NCBI GenBank assembly: GCA_963700375.1 | Contig: CAVOXF010000002.1 | Span: 62,001-126,000 of the forward strand | Direction of reading: 5' to 3' | From: JAHEEL01 sp963700375 | GTDB lineage: Bacteria > Actinomycetota > Acidimicrobiia > Spongiisociales > UBA5794 | Length of the DNA stretch: 64,000 nt | Shown here: positions 8,730-17,335 of the stretch, piece by piece | Numbering within the stretch: position 1 is the first letter of the stretch | How the letters are laid out: the number at the start of each line of letters is the position of its first letter | The notes under the pieces: generated by a model | The model's input: the letters and a program-made list of their open reading frames with translations, nothing else | Databases searched by the model: none | Told to the model about the DNA's origin: nothing | Made by a program: the position numbers and the translations under genes

Positions 8730-9905
8730 TTGACTGCAACACAGACCTCCAAGCGGGCGAAACCACCGTTCTGGAGGAACGTCCACGTCATCCGAGGTGC
8801 GCTGCAAATCCTCGCCGTCGCCATCGTGGTGGGCGGCATCCTTTTCCTCGGTAACAACCTCCGAAGCGAACTGACCGCGAAGAACCTGCCGACCGGCTTC
8901 GACTTCCTCACGCAACCCACCGGAGTGACCATCGCCGACAGTGGCTTCGACCCGGGGGCGCCGGTCTGGAAAGCGCTCCTGACCGGGATCAAGAACACCT
9001 TCCTCCTGGTCATCCTCGGAATTCCGCTTCTGACAATCCTGGGAACCCTGATCGGCGTTGCTCGCCTTTCGACGAATTGGCTCGTGGCCAAGATCGCGAC
9101 GGTCTACGTCGAGACTATCCGCAACATTCCTCCGCTCCTGATCATCTTGTTCGTGTTCAACGCCGTGATCCTCCAACTGCCACCGCCGCGTGACCCGGCG
9201 ACGCCACTCGATTGGTTCGTGATCAGCAATCTGAAGCTCATCGGACCGAGCATCGCAACATCGTCCGGTGCCGGTACCCTCTTGATCATCGCTGCAGTCG
9301 GATTGGTGACCGCGGTGGTCGTCGGAATCTGGCGCACCCGCTACTCGGAGCAGACCGGGCAGCACCACCACCGGGTTTTGTGGGGCCTTGCGGTGTTCAC
9401 CGGCGCCGTCGTCATCGGCTACTTCGTCACCGGCCGCCCGCTCTCCATCTCGTTGCCTGAGATCGATGGCCGCATCATCACCGGCGGGTTCGGCGGGCTC
9501 GGCGCCTACTTCGCGGTGCTGATCGCGCTGGTGTTCTACACCGCCAGCCACGTCGCCGAGATCGTGCGCGGCTCGATCCTCGCTGTTCCAAAAGGTCAAA
9601 CCGAGGCAGCCAATGCCATCGCCCTCTCTGGCTTTCAACGATTGCGATATGTAACGCTGCCCCAAGCCTTCCGCATCGCCCTGCCGCCGATCATCAACCA
9701 GTACTTGAACTTCGCGAAGAACACGTCGCTCGCCATCGCGATCGGATACGCGGAGATCACCCTCATTACGTTCCAGCTCATCGGCAACGGCTACCCGGCG
9801 CCGCAGCTGATCTTGCTGCTGATGGCGGCCTATCTGCTCTTCTCGCTGACGATCTCGATCGCGGTGAACATCCTGAACCGCCGACTTCAACTGGTGGGGA
9901 ACTGA
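8730..9905 (+). CDS. Amino-acid ABC transporter permease (AapQ type)
   Basis: 391 residues from a TTG with GAGGGAG just upstream. A long N-terminal part precedes the HisM-like fold, which carries ETIRNIPPLLIILFVFN and the EAA loop VPKGQTEAANAIALSGFQRL that contacts the ATPase. The length and the insertion between the first helices match AapQ of general L-amino-acid transporters rather than the short GltJ type. The stop overlaps the start of the next permease by one base (TGATG), so they are translationally coupled. It acts in the cytoplasmic membrane as half of the channel. Confidence 0.88.
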   Translation: MTATQTSKRAKPPFWRNVHVIRGALQILAVAIVVGGILFLGNNLRSELTAKNLPTGFDFLTQPTGVTIADSGFDPGAPVWKALLTGIKNTFLLVILGIPLLTILGTLIGVARLSTNWLVAKIATVYVETIRNIPPLLIILFVFNAVILQLPPPRDPATPLDWFVISNLKLIGPSIATSSGAGTLLIIAAVGLVTAVVVGIWRTRYSEQTGQHHHRVLWGLAVFTGAVVIGYFVTGRPLSISLPEIDGRIITGGFGGLGAYFAVLIALVFYTASHVAEIVRGSILAVPKGQTEAANAIALSGFQRLRYVTLPQAFRIALPPIINQYLNFAKNTSLAIAIGYAEITLITFQLIGNGYPAPQLILLLMAAYLLFSLTISIAVNILNRRLQLVGN

Positions 9906-11155
9906 TGAGCACGATCACCTCACCGGGAGCGGCGGCACCCACGACCGCCCATCACCAGCGGATGGCGCCCACGAAGTGGCTGAAGAAGAACCTCTTCTCG
10001 AACTGGTACAACAGCCTGCTGACGATCGTCTTCGGGGCATTCATCCTCTGGGTCGTTGTCTCCGTGGTGCGCTATCTGCTTCACGTCGACACGGAGATCA
10101 TTCGTGTGAACCTCAAGCTCTACATGTCCGGCAGGTTCCCGAACGAGCAGCTCTGGAGACTGTGGCTCGCCATCTACATCTCGGTCGCCGGCGTCGCGCT
10201 GCTGGCACGGGCGACAGTCAGCAACGCGCAGAGGAAGGCGACCGAGGCCGGAATCGAGTTCTACGGATCCAGCTGGGTCGACGTCGTGCGACGGTTCTGG
10301 CCGATCGGGGCGCTGGTGATCTTCACGCTGAGCTTCACCGAGACGATCACGCCGACGCTGCTCACGCTCGGAGCGGTGGCAATAGGCCTCGCTGCCTACT
10401 GGATCGGCGCGACACTGCCACCGTGGATTGTGCGCCGATCGTGGCTGATTCCCGTGGTCGGAATCATCGCGTTCTATCTGGCCTTGGTGGGGTTCGGCGG
10501 CGTCGGTTGGGATCTGTGGCAGGGGTTCTTCCTCAATATCGTGCTGACCATCGCCGGCATCAGCCTGGCGTTCCCCCTGGGCCTGATGCTCGCTCTTGGA
10601 CGCCGCTCGACCCTGCCCGCCGTCCGGCTGCTCTCGGTCACGTACATCGAATTCCTGCGCGGCGTGCCCATGATCACCTTGCTGCTGATGGGCGCCTTCG
10701 CCCTCGGTTTCCTGATTCCCGGCGACGTGCAGTTCAGCCTGTTCCTGAGGCTCTTGATCGCCATCACGCTGTTCCAGTCCGCCTACATCGCCGAGGTGGT
10801 GCGCGGCGGGTTGCAGTCGGTACCCCAGGGCCAAGTGGAGGCCGGGCAATCGATCGGATTGAGTCCGTGGAAGACGATGCGGCTGATCGTCCTGCCGCAG
10901 GCGCTGCGCAATGTGATCCCGGCGATGGTCGGTCAATTCATCAGCCTCTTCAAGGACACGACGCTGGTCTTCATTGTTGGGCTGCTCGACCTGCTGCGAG
11001 CCGTGCAGATCTCCACCGCTCAGCCCGAGTTCTTCGCCCAGGGTCTCGAAGCTGTTGTCCTGCCTTTCGCCGCCCTCTACTTCTGGGTAGGTTCGTATGT
11101 CATGTCACGAGAGAGTCGACGGCTCGAGAAGAAGCTAGGAGTAGGTGTGCGATGA
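9905..11155 (+). CDS. Amino-acid ABC transporter permease (AapM type)
   Basis: 416 residues. The start ATG shares one base with the previous stop. About eight helices; the conserved block is FLRGVPMITLLLM followed by the EAA loop VPQGQVEAGQSIGLSPWKTM. The N-terminal half is an extra set of helices, as in AapM. It pairs with the preceding AapQ-like protein to form a heterodimeric channel. It overlaps the ATPase start by 4 bp (ATGA). The specificity is probably broad polar amino acids, by analogy with the Aap/Bzt systems. Confidence 0.88.
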   Translation: MSTITSPGAAAPTTAHHQRMAPTKWLKKNLFSNWYNSLLTIVFGAFILWVVVSVVRYLLHVDTEIIRVNLKLYMSGRFPNEQLWRLWLAIYISVAGVALLARATVSNAQRKATEAGIEFYGSSWVDVVRRFWPIGALVIFTLSFTETITPTLLTLGAVAIGLAAYWIGATLPPWIVRRSWLIPVVGIIAFYLALVGFGGVGWDLWQGFFLNIVLTIAGISLAFPLGLMLALGRRSTLPAVRLLSVTYIEFLRGVPMITLLLMGAFALGFLIPGDVQFSLFLRLLIAITLFQSAYIAEVVRGGLQSVPQGQVEAGQSIGLSPWKTMRLIVLPQALRNVIPAMVGQFISLFKDTTLVFIVGLLDLLRAVQISTAQPEFFAQGLEAVVLPFAALYFWVGSYVMSRESRRLEKKLGVGVR

Positions 11156-11931
11156 CGAATCAGACGGTCTTCTCCGATGCGACCCAGGCCGCCGGTACCG
11201 GCGAGACGATGATCGAGTTGGTCGACGTCGACAAGTTCTTCGGCGACTTCCAGGCGCTGAAGAACATCAACATGCGCGTTGGCAAGCAAGAAGTCGTTGT
11301 CGTGATCGGCCCGTCCGGCTCGGGCAAGTCGACCATGATCCGCTGTATCAACCGACTCGAGGTCCACGACCGCGGACGGATCGTGGTCGACGGCGTCGAA
11401 CTGACCGACGACATCAAGGTCATCCAGGAGGTCCGCAAGGAGACCGGGATGGTGTTCCAGCAGTTCAACCTCTTCCCGCACCTCAGCGTGATCGACAACA
11501 TCACGCTCGGTCCGCGCCAGGTGCGCAACCTGCCGAAGGCGCAGGCGGAGGATCTTGCGAAGGAGCTCCTGGAGAAGGTGCAGATCCCCGAGCAGGCCCA
11601 CAAGTATCCCGGTCAGCTCTCTGGTGGGCAGCAGCAGCGCGTGGCCATCGCGCGGTCGCTGGCGATGAGCCCAAAGGTGATGCTCTTCGACGAGCCGACG
11701 TCGGCGCTGGATCCGGAGATGATCAAAGAAGTCCTCGACACGATGCAGGAATTGGCCGAGTCCGGCATGACGATGATCGTCGTGACGCACGAGATGGGGT
11801 TCGCCCGCGAGGTGGCCAACCGAGTCGTCTTCATGGCGGACGGTGAGATCGTCGAGGTTGGAACGCCGGAACACTTCTTTGAGAGCCCCACAGAAGAGCG
11901 CACCAAGCTCTTCCTGAGCCAGATTTTGTAG
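11152..11931 (+). CDS. Amino-acid ABC transporter ATPase (AapP/GlnQ type)
   Basis: 259 residues from the ATG that overlaps the permease stop. All ATPase motifs are intact: Walker A GPSGSGKST (about residue 52-60), Q-loop VFQQFNLFPH, signature LSGGQQQR, Walker B VMLFDEPTSALDPE and the switch VVTHEMGF. This is the PAAT subfamily that drives amino-acid uptake. It closes the operon started at 7541. Its start was chosen by the overlap and by the position of the MIELVDVDKFFG strand; much longer upstream reading is only the permease gene in another frame. Confidence 0.92.
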   Translation: MTNQTVFSDATQAAGTGETMIELVDVDKFFGDFQALKNINMRVGKQEVVVVIGPSGSGKSTMIRCINRLEVHDRGRIVVDGVELTDDIKVIQEVRKETGMVFQQFNLFPHLSVIDNITLGPRQVRNLPKAQAEDLAKELLEKVQIPEQAHKYPGQLSGGQQQRVAIARSLAMSPKVMLFDEPTSALDPEMIKEVLDTMQELAESGMTMIVVTHEMGFAREVANRVVFMADGEIVEVGTPEHFFESPTEERTKLFLSQIL

Positions 11932-12001
11932 TCGCCGGTCCGCGCACTCGCCAGGCGAGACCCCACGCTCTAGCGTGCGCCGACTCGATCCTTCGGGACC
12001 C

Positions 12002-12349
12002 CTACACCATCAGGAGAACCAAGGAACCGACGGCGACGAACAGTCCGAGGGCCGCGAGAATGATCGGCCCCCACCGTGCCGTCGAGAAGAGACCTTTGTT
12101 CAGCAGCGCCAACGTGCGCTCGTACCGACCGATCGAGTAGATGAGCATGGCCGCACCGAAGCCGACCATTGCGATCCCGATGACTTCGGCTGCCAGGCCG
12201 TCGGTCTCGATGAGTTTTCCGACCAGCACGCCGAGTCCGATCACGGCCAGAGCCGTGCGAATCCAGGCGAGGAAGGTTCTTTCGTTGGCGAGGTGATCCC
12301 GTGCCAGACTGCCGGTGTTCTCCTGTGCTTCCCGTGGCTGAAGCTTCAC
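12002..12349 (-). CDS. DUF202 (YidH-like) membrane protein
   Basis: 115 residues from a GTG preceded by AGGAAGGA at about 7 bases. The first helix region LANERTFLAWIRTALAVIG is the DUF202 signature, and there are three predicted helices. The function is unknown; homologues are small inner-membrane proteins. A TTG further upstream would run through the ribosome-binding site and was rejected. It is convergent with the amino-acid transporter operon. Confidence 0.82.
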   Translation of the reverse strand: MKLQPREAQENTGSLARDHLANERTFLAWIRTALAVIGLGVLVGKLIETDGLAAEVIGIAMVGFGAAMLIYSIGRYERTLALLNKGLFSTARWGPIILAALGLFVAVGSLVLLMV

Positions 12350-12560
12350 GTTGAGATCCTTCCTTCCTCTCACCAAGTATCACAGATTGTGGTATCCGTG
12401 CTCGGCCAGGTCCTGATCGAACCCGTGTCGCGGTCGCTTGTTTCCCCGACCGGACGGCGGCGGGACGCGGAGGAGCGGCAGCGAAGACGAGAAGCGGTGG
12501 GGTCGCCTTCGGGTGATGGTTGGGCGTTGTGCCTCCCGGGGCATTCGCGAGGCGACGCGG
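12350..12560. other. Intergenic segment without a recognised gene
   Basis: GC-rich sequence between the DUF202 gene and the tRNA-Ile repeat array. I see no convincing coding frame. The part near 12520-12560 loosely resembles the array unit and may be a diverged copy. Confidence 0.4.
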
Positions 12561-12929
12561 GGAGGTCTCGACGGAGGTGAGGTGGCGGTCTGGTGGGCCC
12601 ACCTGGATGTGAACCTTCTCCGCGTTCGGGGAGATGCGCCTGGAGTCGTGCCTCTGCGTTGGCGCGAGCCGTCGGGTGCCTGGGAAGCGGTTGTGCCGGG
12701 GACGACGTCGAGACCGGGGAGGTCTCGACGGAGGTGAGGTGGCGGTCTGGTGGGCCCACCTGGATTTGAACCTTCTCCGCGTTCGGGGAGATGCGCCTGG
12801 AGGCGTGCCTCTGCGTTGGCGCGAGCCGTCGGGTGCCTGGGAAGCGGTTGTGCCGGGGACGACGTCGAGACCGGGGAGGTCTCGACGGAGGTGAGGTGGC
12901 GGTCTGGTGGGCCCACCTGGATTTGAACC
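12561..12929 (-). repeat. Tandem 157-bp array 3' of tRNA-Ile, each unit carrying the tRNA 3' end
   Basis: Two full units (12561-12717 and 12718-12874) and a third partial unit (12875-12929) follow each other at exactly 157 bp. The third runs into the intact tRNA. In each unit, read on the minus strand, GGTTCAAATCC plus the acceptor strand and encoded CCA of tRNA-Ile are present, then about 130 bp of spacer ending in GCGGAGAA. The first unit differs by a few bases. The copies lie downstream of the tRNA, so any read-through transcript contains them. This is the layout of the E. coli tyrT/rtT repeats. Confidence 0.9.
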
Positions 12930-12982
12930 AGGGACCTCATCCTTATCAGGGATGCGCTCTAACCAGGCTGAGCTATGGGCCC
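12908..12982 (-). tRNA. tRNA-Ile(GAU)
   Basis: Cloverleaf with a 7-bp acceptor (gggccca/tgggccc), anticodon loop ctGATaa and T-arm ggttcaaatcc; discriminator A. CCA is encoded at 12905-12907. A tandem array of its own 3' end follows. Confidence 0.95.
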
Positions 12983-13065
12983 GCGGAGCGGAAACGATAG
13001 CAAGACAGGGGGCCTAGAGGCCAGAAGGGGAATAGCCTGAGGGCTTCCGGCGATTGAATGGCCCA

Positions 13066-13923
13066 ATGACTTCTGCGCACTTGATCGGAATCTCGGGCAG
13101 TCTCCGGACCGGTTCGCTCAACACGGCGCTGCTGCGCGCCGCCTTCGGCGACCTGCCCGACGGCGTGACGGGCGAGGTCGCGTCGATCAGCGGGATCCCC
13201 CTGTACAACGCGGACGATGTGACCGCCGGCTCGATGCCGGCCCCGGTCACCGCCCTCCGCTCCATCGTGGACGGGGCCGACGGGATCGTCTTCGCCACGC
13301 CCGAATACAACTGGTCGGTCACGGGGGCGATGAAGAACGTGGTGGACTGGCTCTCGCTCGGGCCGGATTCGCCGCTGGACTTCAAGCCTGCTGCGATCAT
13401 CGGTGCCGGCGGGGGCTCCGGCACGTCACGTTCACAGAAGCACCTCCGGGACATCCTCTCCCACAACAGTCTCTGCATCGTCGCCGACCCCCAGGTGATG
13501 GTCGCGCGCGCCTTCCAACGGTTCGAGGGAATTGAACTCGCCGACGACGGCGTCCGTGCGGAACTGAAGACGATGGTGGGTCGCCTGGTCGAGGTCATCG
13601 AGCGGTCTCGTTCGGTCGACCGGGTCGAGGCGGGCGGTTCGGTGCTCGTTGTCGGAAGCGAAGAGCCGCGACTCGACATCGCTGTTCGTGGTGTCGTGGA
13701 GCACGGGCATCGAACCTTGACCGCGTTCGCTCCGGTCGATGCAGTGCGCATTCTCGGCCGTCGATCGGTGGCGGCCGTCGCTGTCGATGTCCATCTCGGC
13801 GAGAGCGCGCTGGCCGCTGTTCGGGCGGCAGTCGACGACACCCCGATCATCGAGTTCGGCGATCCGGCGGGCGCAGGCCAGTTGGTCGATGATGCCCTTC
13901 GATTCGCGGCCGGGTCCAAGTAG
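13066..13923 (+). CDS. NADPH-dependent FMN reductase-like flavoprotein with C-terminal extension
   Basis: 285 residues from the ATG giving MTSAHLIGISGS; no strong ribosome-binding site. Residues 1-175 form a flavodoxin-like FMN_red domain with the phosphate loop GSLRTGSLNTAL and the PEYNWSVTGAMKNVVDWLS segment that shapes the flavin site. About 100 further residues form an alpha/beta segment (GGSVLVVGSEEPRLDIA) not normal for the family. It is likely an NAD(P)H:FMN or quinone reductase in the cytosol. The role of the extension is unknown, and no partner gene is evident. Confidence 0.78.
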   Translation: MTSAHLIGISGSLRTGSLNTALLRAAFGDLPDGVTGEVASISGIPLYNADDVTAGSMPAPVTALRSIVDGADGIVFATPEYNWSVTGAMKNVVDWLSLGPDSPLDFKPAAIIGAGGGSGTSRSQKHLRDILSHNSLCIVADPQVMVARAFQRFEGIELADDGVRAELKTMVGRLVEVIERSRSVDRVEAGGSVLVVGSEEPRLDIAVRGVVEHGHRTLTAFAPVDAVRILGRRSVAAVAVDVHLGESALAAVRAAVDDTPIIEFGDPAGAGQLVDDALRFAAGSK

Positions 13924-13966
13924 CCTCACGCGCGCCACAACCCCACATCAGCCATAAGGAGTTCGC

Positions 13967-14419
13967 GTGCGCAACTGGATTCTGCTCTTCCACGTCTTCT
14001 CGGTCATCATCTGGATGGGCGGCTCGATCTACGTCGAGGCCCTGATGGCTTCGGCGGGCCGTTTGGGAGACGAGAGTTCGCTCGTCGGACTGTTCCGCCG
14101 GGTCGGCGCCACGAACCGGCGTCTATTCAATCTCGCAGGGATCACGACGATCGTCTTCGGGTTCTGGCTGGTGTTCATCGTCCCGGGGTGGGAATTCGAG
14201 ACGATATGGGTCACCGTCGGGATCCTCGTTGCGGCGACCGCCGTCGTCATCGACCTCTTCTACGCCACGCCACGGATCGATCGGGTCGAGGACCTCGTCA
14301 CCGATCCGGAAGCGTCGTCCGATGCGGTACCCGGTCTGATCAGCCAGGTCGCCATGGCGGGCCATATCCGCAGCGGCTTGCTGTTCGTCGGCGTGGTCTT
14401 CATGGTGTTCAAATTCTGA
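13967..14419 (+). CDS. Small four-helix membrane protein (DUF2269-like)
   Basis: 150 residues from a GTG with AAGGAG 4 bases upstream. Four hydrophobic helices; the first has FHVFSVIIWMGGSIYVE, the HxxxxxxWxGG pattern of DUF2269/CopD-like membrane proteins. No catalytic motif is seen. It lies between an FMN reductase-like gene and tRNA-Ala, on the same strand as both. The function is unknown; a role near the respiratory membrane is only a guess. Confidence 0.65.
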   Translation: MRNWILLFHVFSVIIWMGGSIYVEALMASAGRLGDESSLVGLFRRVGATNRRLFNLAGITTIVFGFWLVFIVPGWEFETIWVTVGILVAATAVVIDLFYATPRIDRVEDLVTDPEASSDAVPGLISQVAMAGHIRSGLLFVGVVFMVFKF

Positions 14420-14462
14420 GCCAGTCGTCATGTACGGTTGATCGGTAGACTTCCGGCTACGC

Positions 14463-14535
14463 GGGGACGTAGCTCAGTTGGGAGAGCACCTGGTTTGCAA
14501 CCAGGGGGTCGTCGGTTCGAGTCCGATCGTCTCCA
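14463..14535 (+). tRNA. tRNA-Ala(UGC)
   Basis: 73-nt cloverleaf, acceptor ggggacg/cgtctcc, anticodon loop tttgcaa with TGC, T-loop ggttcgagtcc, discriminator A. CCA is not encoded. The thiolase start lies 24 bases downstream. Confidence 0.95.
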
Positions 14536-14559
14536 CGCTCGCGAGCGAGGGAGTTTCCG

Positions 14560-15723
14560 TTGGAAGCCGCGGTAATTGTCGATGCCGTTCGGACGCCGAT
14601 GGGAAAGCGAAACGGACTCCTTGCCGATTGGCACCCCGTCGACCTCGCCGCCGAAACCCTGAAGGCGCTTGTCGAGCGCAACAGCCTCGATCCGGGCCTC
14701 GTTGACGATGTGATCATGGGTTGCGTCTCCCAGGTCGGAGAGCAGACCTTCAACGTCGGGCGGAATGCTGTCCTCGGGGCCGAATGGCCGGAGTCGGTCC
14801 CGGGCGTCACCTTGGACCGCCAGTGCGGCTCCAGTCAGCAGGCAGCGCACTTCGCCGCACAGGGAGTCATGGCGGGTGTCTATGACGTGGTCGTGGCGGC
14901 CGGTGTCGAGTCGATGACCCGCGTGCCGATGGGTATCTCGTTCTCTCAGGGACCCGGCAAGCCGTTCGGCACCAAGATGTCGGACCGATACGACCACCAA
15001 TTGGTCCCGCAGGGCATCTCGGCGGAGATGATCGCCGAGCAGTGGGGGCTCAGCCGGGACGAACTCGATCAGATCGCGTACGACTCCCACATGCGCGCGC
15101 AACGCGCGACCGACGGAGGCCGGTTCGCATCCCAGATCATTCCGATCGAAGTCAGGATTGACGGTCGGACGGTTGAGATGACCCTCGACGAGGGCATTCG
15201 CCCCTCCACGACCGTCGAGACCCTCGGCGGCCTCAGGCCCGCCTTCAAGGAAGATGGCGTGATCACGGCAGGCAACTCGTCACAGATCACCGATGGGGCT
15301 GCGGCGGTCCTCATCATGGGCGAATCCAAGGCCCGGGAACTCGGGTTGAAACCACGGGCGACGTTCAAGGCCTTCTCGGTCGTTGGCACCGACCCCGTGA
15401 CGATGCTGACCGGACCGATTCCGGCTACCGAGGTTGTGCTGGCGAAGGCCGAACTGTCGCTCGACGAGATCGGATTGTTCGAAGTCAACGAAGCATTCGC
15501 ATCGGTTGTCGGTGCGTGGCTACGAGACACCGGGGCCGACTGGGACCGTGTGAACGTGAACGGGGGAGCGATCGCTCTTGGGCACCCGCTCGGCGCCTCG
15601 GGGGCTCGTCTGATGACCACGCTGCTTCACGAGATGGAGCGCACCGGCACGCGCTACGGCCTCCAGACGATGTGCGAAGGCGGCGGCACGGCAAACGGCA
15701 CGATCCTCGAACTGTCGGCGTAG
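14560..15723 (+). CDS. Acetyl-CoA C-acyltransferase (thiolase)
   Basis: 387 residues from a TTG with GAGGGAG upstream. The nucleophile cysteine lies in LDRQCGSSQQAAHF (about residue 88), the NEAFA motif near 313, the histidine in GGAIALGHPLGASGAR and the second cysteine in MCEGGGTANG. It is a full-length thiolase II-type enzyme that cleaves 3-ketoacyl-CoA or condenses acetyl-CoA. The chain-length preference cannot be read. It ends 2 bases before the next small gene, so the two are co-transcribed. Confidence 0.92.
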   Translation: MEAAVIVDAVRTPMGKRNGLLADWHPVDLAAETLKALVERNSLDPGLVDDVIMGCVSQVGEQTFNVGRNAVLGAEWPESVPGVTLDRQCGSSQQAAHFAAQGVMAGVYDVVVAAGVESMTRVPMGISFSQGPGKPFGTKMSDRYDHQLVPQGISAEMIAEQWGLSRDELDQIAYDSHMRAQRATDGGRFASQIIPIEVRIDGRTVEMTLDEGIRPSTTVETLGGLRPAFKEDGVITAGNSSQITDGAAAVLIMGESKARELGLKPRATFKAFSVVGTDPVTMLTGPIPATEVVLAKAELSLDEIGLFEVNEAFASVVGAWLRDTGADWDRVNVNGGAIALGHPLGASGARLMTTLLHEMERTGTRYGLQTMCEGGGTANGTILELSA

Positions 15724-15725
15724 CC

Positions 15726-15956
15726 ATGGTGATCGCGATCTCTCTCATCGTGGGTGCTGCCATCTTCGTGGGAACGGTGGTGATCGTCCGGATGATCGCC
15801 AATGGTCCGCCCCCCGAACCCGATCCGGATAGCGTGCACGAAGTGGAAGCCGACTATTGCTGTTCGATCTGCGGGATGCGGCTGACCGTGACCCATCTCC
15901 AGGACGCTGCTCCCGACCCGCCAAAGCACTGCCGCGAGGTCATGGACCCCGCGTGA
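15726..15956 (+). CDS. Small membrane-anchored zinc-ribbon-like protein
   Basis: 76 residues; ATG 2 bases after the thiolase stop. The first 25 residues form one membrane helix (MVIAISLIVGAAIFVGTVVI). The rest has CCSICGM and a later CH pair (KHCREVM), which could bind one metal. It is not a family I can name. Tight spacing to the thiolase supports a real, co-expressed gene. Confidence 0.6.
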   Translation: MVIAISLIVGAAIFVGTVVIVRMIANGPPPEPDPDSVHEVEADYCCSICGMRLTVTHLQDAAPDPPKHCREVMDPA

Positions 15957-16065
15957 CAACGGGGTACCTGGAGTTATCCCCACGCTGTGGATCAAACCGA
16001 GGATAACTACACGCTTGTAGTTCGCGTCTGGACGAATCGGGTCGATCGCGAACGGACAGGGTTCG

Positions 16066-16323
16066 CTACCGGTAGTTGAGGGTCATGGCGAACCCCACAC
16101 CGATCATCGCCAATCCGCCGAGGAGGTACATGTTCTCCGTGCCGCCAGGCAGGACCTGCATGTAGTTGAGGAGGATCACCACGATGCCGAGGGCCATGAG
16201 GCCGAACATCGTGGCGACGTACCACGTGGGCGACGGGCCCTTGTCATGGACCTGGGTTACGGCCGGGTTCTTCGGCGGGGTTGGTCGCTTGTTGGCCTTC
16301 TTACGGCCCTTCGAGACTGGCAT
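16066..16323 (-). CDS. crgA: Cell division protein CrgA
   Basis: 85 residues with a Lys/Arg-rich N-terminus (KGRKKANKRPTPPKNP) and two membrane helices; the first begins near the conserved PTWYVATMFGLM. Length and pattern match actinobacterial CrgA, a divisome scaffold or FtsZ-ring regulator that interacts with FtsI and FtsQ. Its place beside the sortase, pabA and pknB-pbpA-ftsW cluster is the usual one. It is divergent from the sortase operon. Confidence 0.9.
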   Translation of the reverse strand: MPVSKGRKKANKRPTPPKNPAVTQVHDKGPSPTWYVATMFGLMALGIVVILLNYMQVLPGGTENMYLLGGLAMIGVGFAMTLNYR

Positions 16324-16406
16324 GCAGGCAAGAGTAGCGGTCTATCGCACACTTCCCAATGGTCACAGGGCCTCGTTGTCTGGTCTCATCAGTACGCTGC
16401 CTGATC

Positions 16407-17189
16407 ATGGATGATGAGGTGACGTCTCCGGCGCAGGAATCGGCCACTCCGTCGAGGGGGACACTGACCCGCGTCGTTCGTGCTATCGGATGGACGAGCA
16501 TCATCGCCGGTCTCCTGATTCTCGGCTTCGTCGTCCAGCAACTCTTCGTGACGTCCTGGTTCGCCGAGCAGCATCAGGAAGCACTGGGAGAGGAAGCCCT
16601 CGAGCACTTCGCGACCGTGGAGGTCGGCGAAGAGGCCTACGTGCCACCATCCGGGGACGGCTCCGGAAACGGCAGTTCTGGTGCGACCGGCTCGACGAAC
16701 AACGAAGGGGCACCCACCACCGGCGGGCCTTGGACGATCCAGGTGGAGTCGACCCCTGATCTGGGAGATGCCTTCGCACTCATCCGGATCCCTTCCATCG
16801 AGCGCCTGCAGGAAGGATGGGCGGTCGTCGAGGGGGTGCGCGTCCGCGACCTGAAGAACGGTGCCGGTCACATGCCACATACCCCCATGCCCGGCCAGCC
16901 CGGGAATACGGTCATCTCGGGGCACCGCACAACGTACGGGGCACCGTTCCACGAGTTGGATACTCTGAGTCCCGGTGACCTCATCGAGGTCGAGACAGCG
17001 ATCGGGGTCAGCACCTACGAGGTCCAGGAGTTGAAGATCGTCCGGCCAACCGAACTGTGGGTGACCGAGCCTCGCAACGGCGCCTGGCTCACGCTCACGA
17101 CCTGCCATCCGAAGTTCTCGTCCCGACGCCGCCTGATCGTGTTCGCCGAACTGGTCGACGGCCCCAACTACAAGGCGATCTACCCATGA
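16407..17189 (+). CDS. Class E sortase
   Basis: 260 residues from the ATG giving MDDEVTSPAQ. A cytosolic tail, one helix (about 28-52), a Gly/Ser/Thr linker, then the sortase barrel. The catalytic residues are visible: His in VISGHRTTYGAPF, Cys in TLTTCHPKF and Arg in SSRRRLIVFAEL. Class E sortases attach LAxTG-bearing proteins to the actinobacterial cell wall. No obvious substrate with a sorting signal is encoded in the window. It overlaps the next small gene by 4 bp. Confidence 0.88.
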   Translation: MDDEVTSPAQESATPSRGTLTRVVRAIGWTSIIAGLLILGFVVQQLFVTSWFAEQHQEALGEEALEHFATVEVGEEAYVPPSGDGSGNGSSGATGSTNNEGAPTTGGPWTIQVESTPDLGDAFALIRIPSIERLQEGWAVVEGVRVRDLKNGAGHMPHTPMPGQPGNTVISGHRTTYGAPFHELDTLSPGDLIEVETAIGVSTYEVQELKIVRPTELWVTEPRNGAWLTLTTCHPKFSSRRRLIVFAELVDGPNYKAIYP

Positions 17190-17335
17190 AACACTGGTTC
17201 CTCAACCTCCCCGGCCCGATGGCCGTCAAGGTCGTGATAGCGGTCCTGGTTGCGGTCGTTGCCATCGTGGCGCTCTTCTTCTTCTACGACTGGGTTGGCA
17301 CGAACCTGCTCGACACCGGGGGGACAATCGGATGA
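17186..17335 (+). CDS. 49-residue membrane peptide between sortase and pabA/trpG
   Basis: The ATG overlaps the sortase stop (ATGA) and its stop overlaps the amidotransferase start. The product is a single helix flanked by MKHWFLNLPGPMAVK and a short polar tail. The double overlap shows it is translated. I infer a role as a sortase-associated peptide, but no function is known to me. Confidence 0.7.
   Translation: MKHWFLNLPGPMAVKVVIAVLVAVVAIVALFFFYDWVGTNLLDTGGTIG

Noticed and set aside
12438..13000. Plus-strand frames with repeated RVPGKRLCRGRRRDRG-like peptide
   Set aside because: They are translations of the 157-bp tandem array and tRNA-Ile, in antisense to the tRNA.
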